Shown in pieces: positions 5,499 to 5,551 of a DNA stretch of 5,551 nt (its first letter is position 1; each line of letters opens with the position of its first letter). Under the pieces are notes generated by a model, which was given only the letters and a program-made list of their open reading frames with translations, did not search any database and was not told where the DNA came from. Made by a program: the position numbers and the translations under genes. Source of the DNA: Bacteriovorax stolpii (GTDB lineage Bacteria; Bdellovibrionota; Bacteriovoracia; Bacteriovoracales; Bacteriovoracaceae); the NCBI GenBank assembly GCA_945862475.1, contig CAMAYW010000189.1, positions 1 through 5,551 on the forward strand, given 5' to 3'.

Positions 5499-5551
5499 AT
5501 GAAAAAGATAAGTGTAAGTATTTTTACGGGCCTTGTTGCGTTGGGGTGCCT
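5499..5551 (+). CDS. Putative lipoprotein, 5' end only
   Basis: ATG 5499 is preceded by GGGAG (5488-5492) at a six-base spacing. The 17 complete codons before the window edge encode MKKISVSIFTGLVALGC. This has a basic N-terminus, a hydrophobic core and a lipobox-like ALGC ending at Cys17, so the product is probably a lipoprotein exported by Sec and lipidated. The mature part is outside the window, and nothing can be said about its role. Confidence 0.65.
   Translation, partial: MKKISVSIFTGLVALGC

Noticed and set aside
1..5551. Search for CRISPR arrays, insertion sequences, tRNA or rRNA genes, and toxin-antitoxin or defence systems
   Set aside because: No regular repeat-spacer pattern, transposase frame, terminal inverted repeats, tRNA-like fold or recognised defence protein was seen. 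The small-gene pair resembles exported proteins, not a toxin-antitoxin pair.

Overview
The window looks like chromosomal DNA of an AT-rich Gram-negative bacterium. Six of its eight genes encode products with Sec or lipoprotein signal peptides, and no mobile-element, phage, RNA-gene or CRISPR signal was seen. The mix of a HEWGH lipoprotein protease, short Cys-rich exported proteins, a stand-alone HutD and MKKF/MKxLL-type leaders would suit a Bdellovibrionota-like predator (Bacteriovorax/Peredibacter type). That placement is inference from style only; no 16S or marker gene is present.

Left part, all on the minus strand and read from about 2958 towards 1. First comes a 121-aa secreted protein built from three four-cysteine modules. 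Eighteen bases later is a 348-aa GH84-type beta-N-acetylhexosaminidase without a signal peptide. After a 121-bp gap follows a large lipoprotein metallopeptidase (HEWGH plus GEGWGN) that runs off the left edge. No clear terminator separates the last two.

Centre: a 214-bp divergent control region (2959-3172) is rich in symmetric elements. It holds two CTCTAGAG palindromes, a perfect 9-bp inverted repeat, an imperfect 9-bp inverted repeat and a plausible sigma70-type promoter facing right. To its right, on the plus strand, is a tight three-gene unit: two small exported proteins (98 and 152 aa, 1-bp gap) and a HutD/Ves-family cupin protein (TTG start, 6-bp gap).

Right part: the hutD 3' end overlaps by 8 bp the 3' end of a convergent minus-strand gene for a 269-aa exported beta-rich protein of unknown function. 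A 236-bp divergent spacer then separates that gene from the first 17 codons of a putative lipoprotein that runs off the right edge.

Only the GH84 enzyme, HutD and the metallopeptidase can be linked to known families. Functional cooperation between neighbours is not demonstrated by the sequence. The most distinctive object is the Cys-module protein, together with the structured intergenic region that appears to control it.
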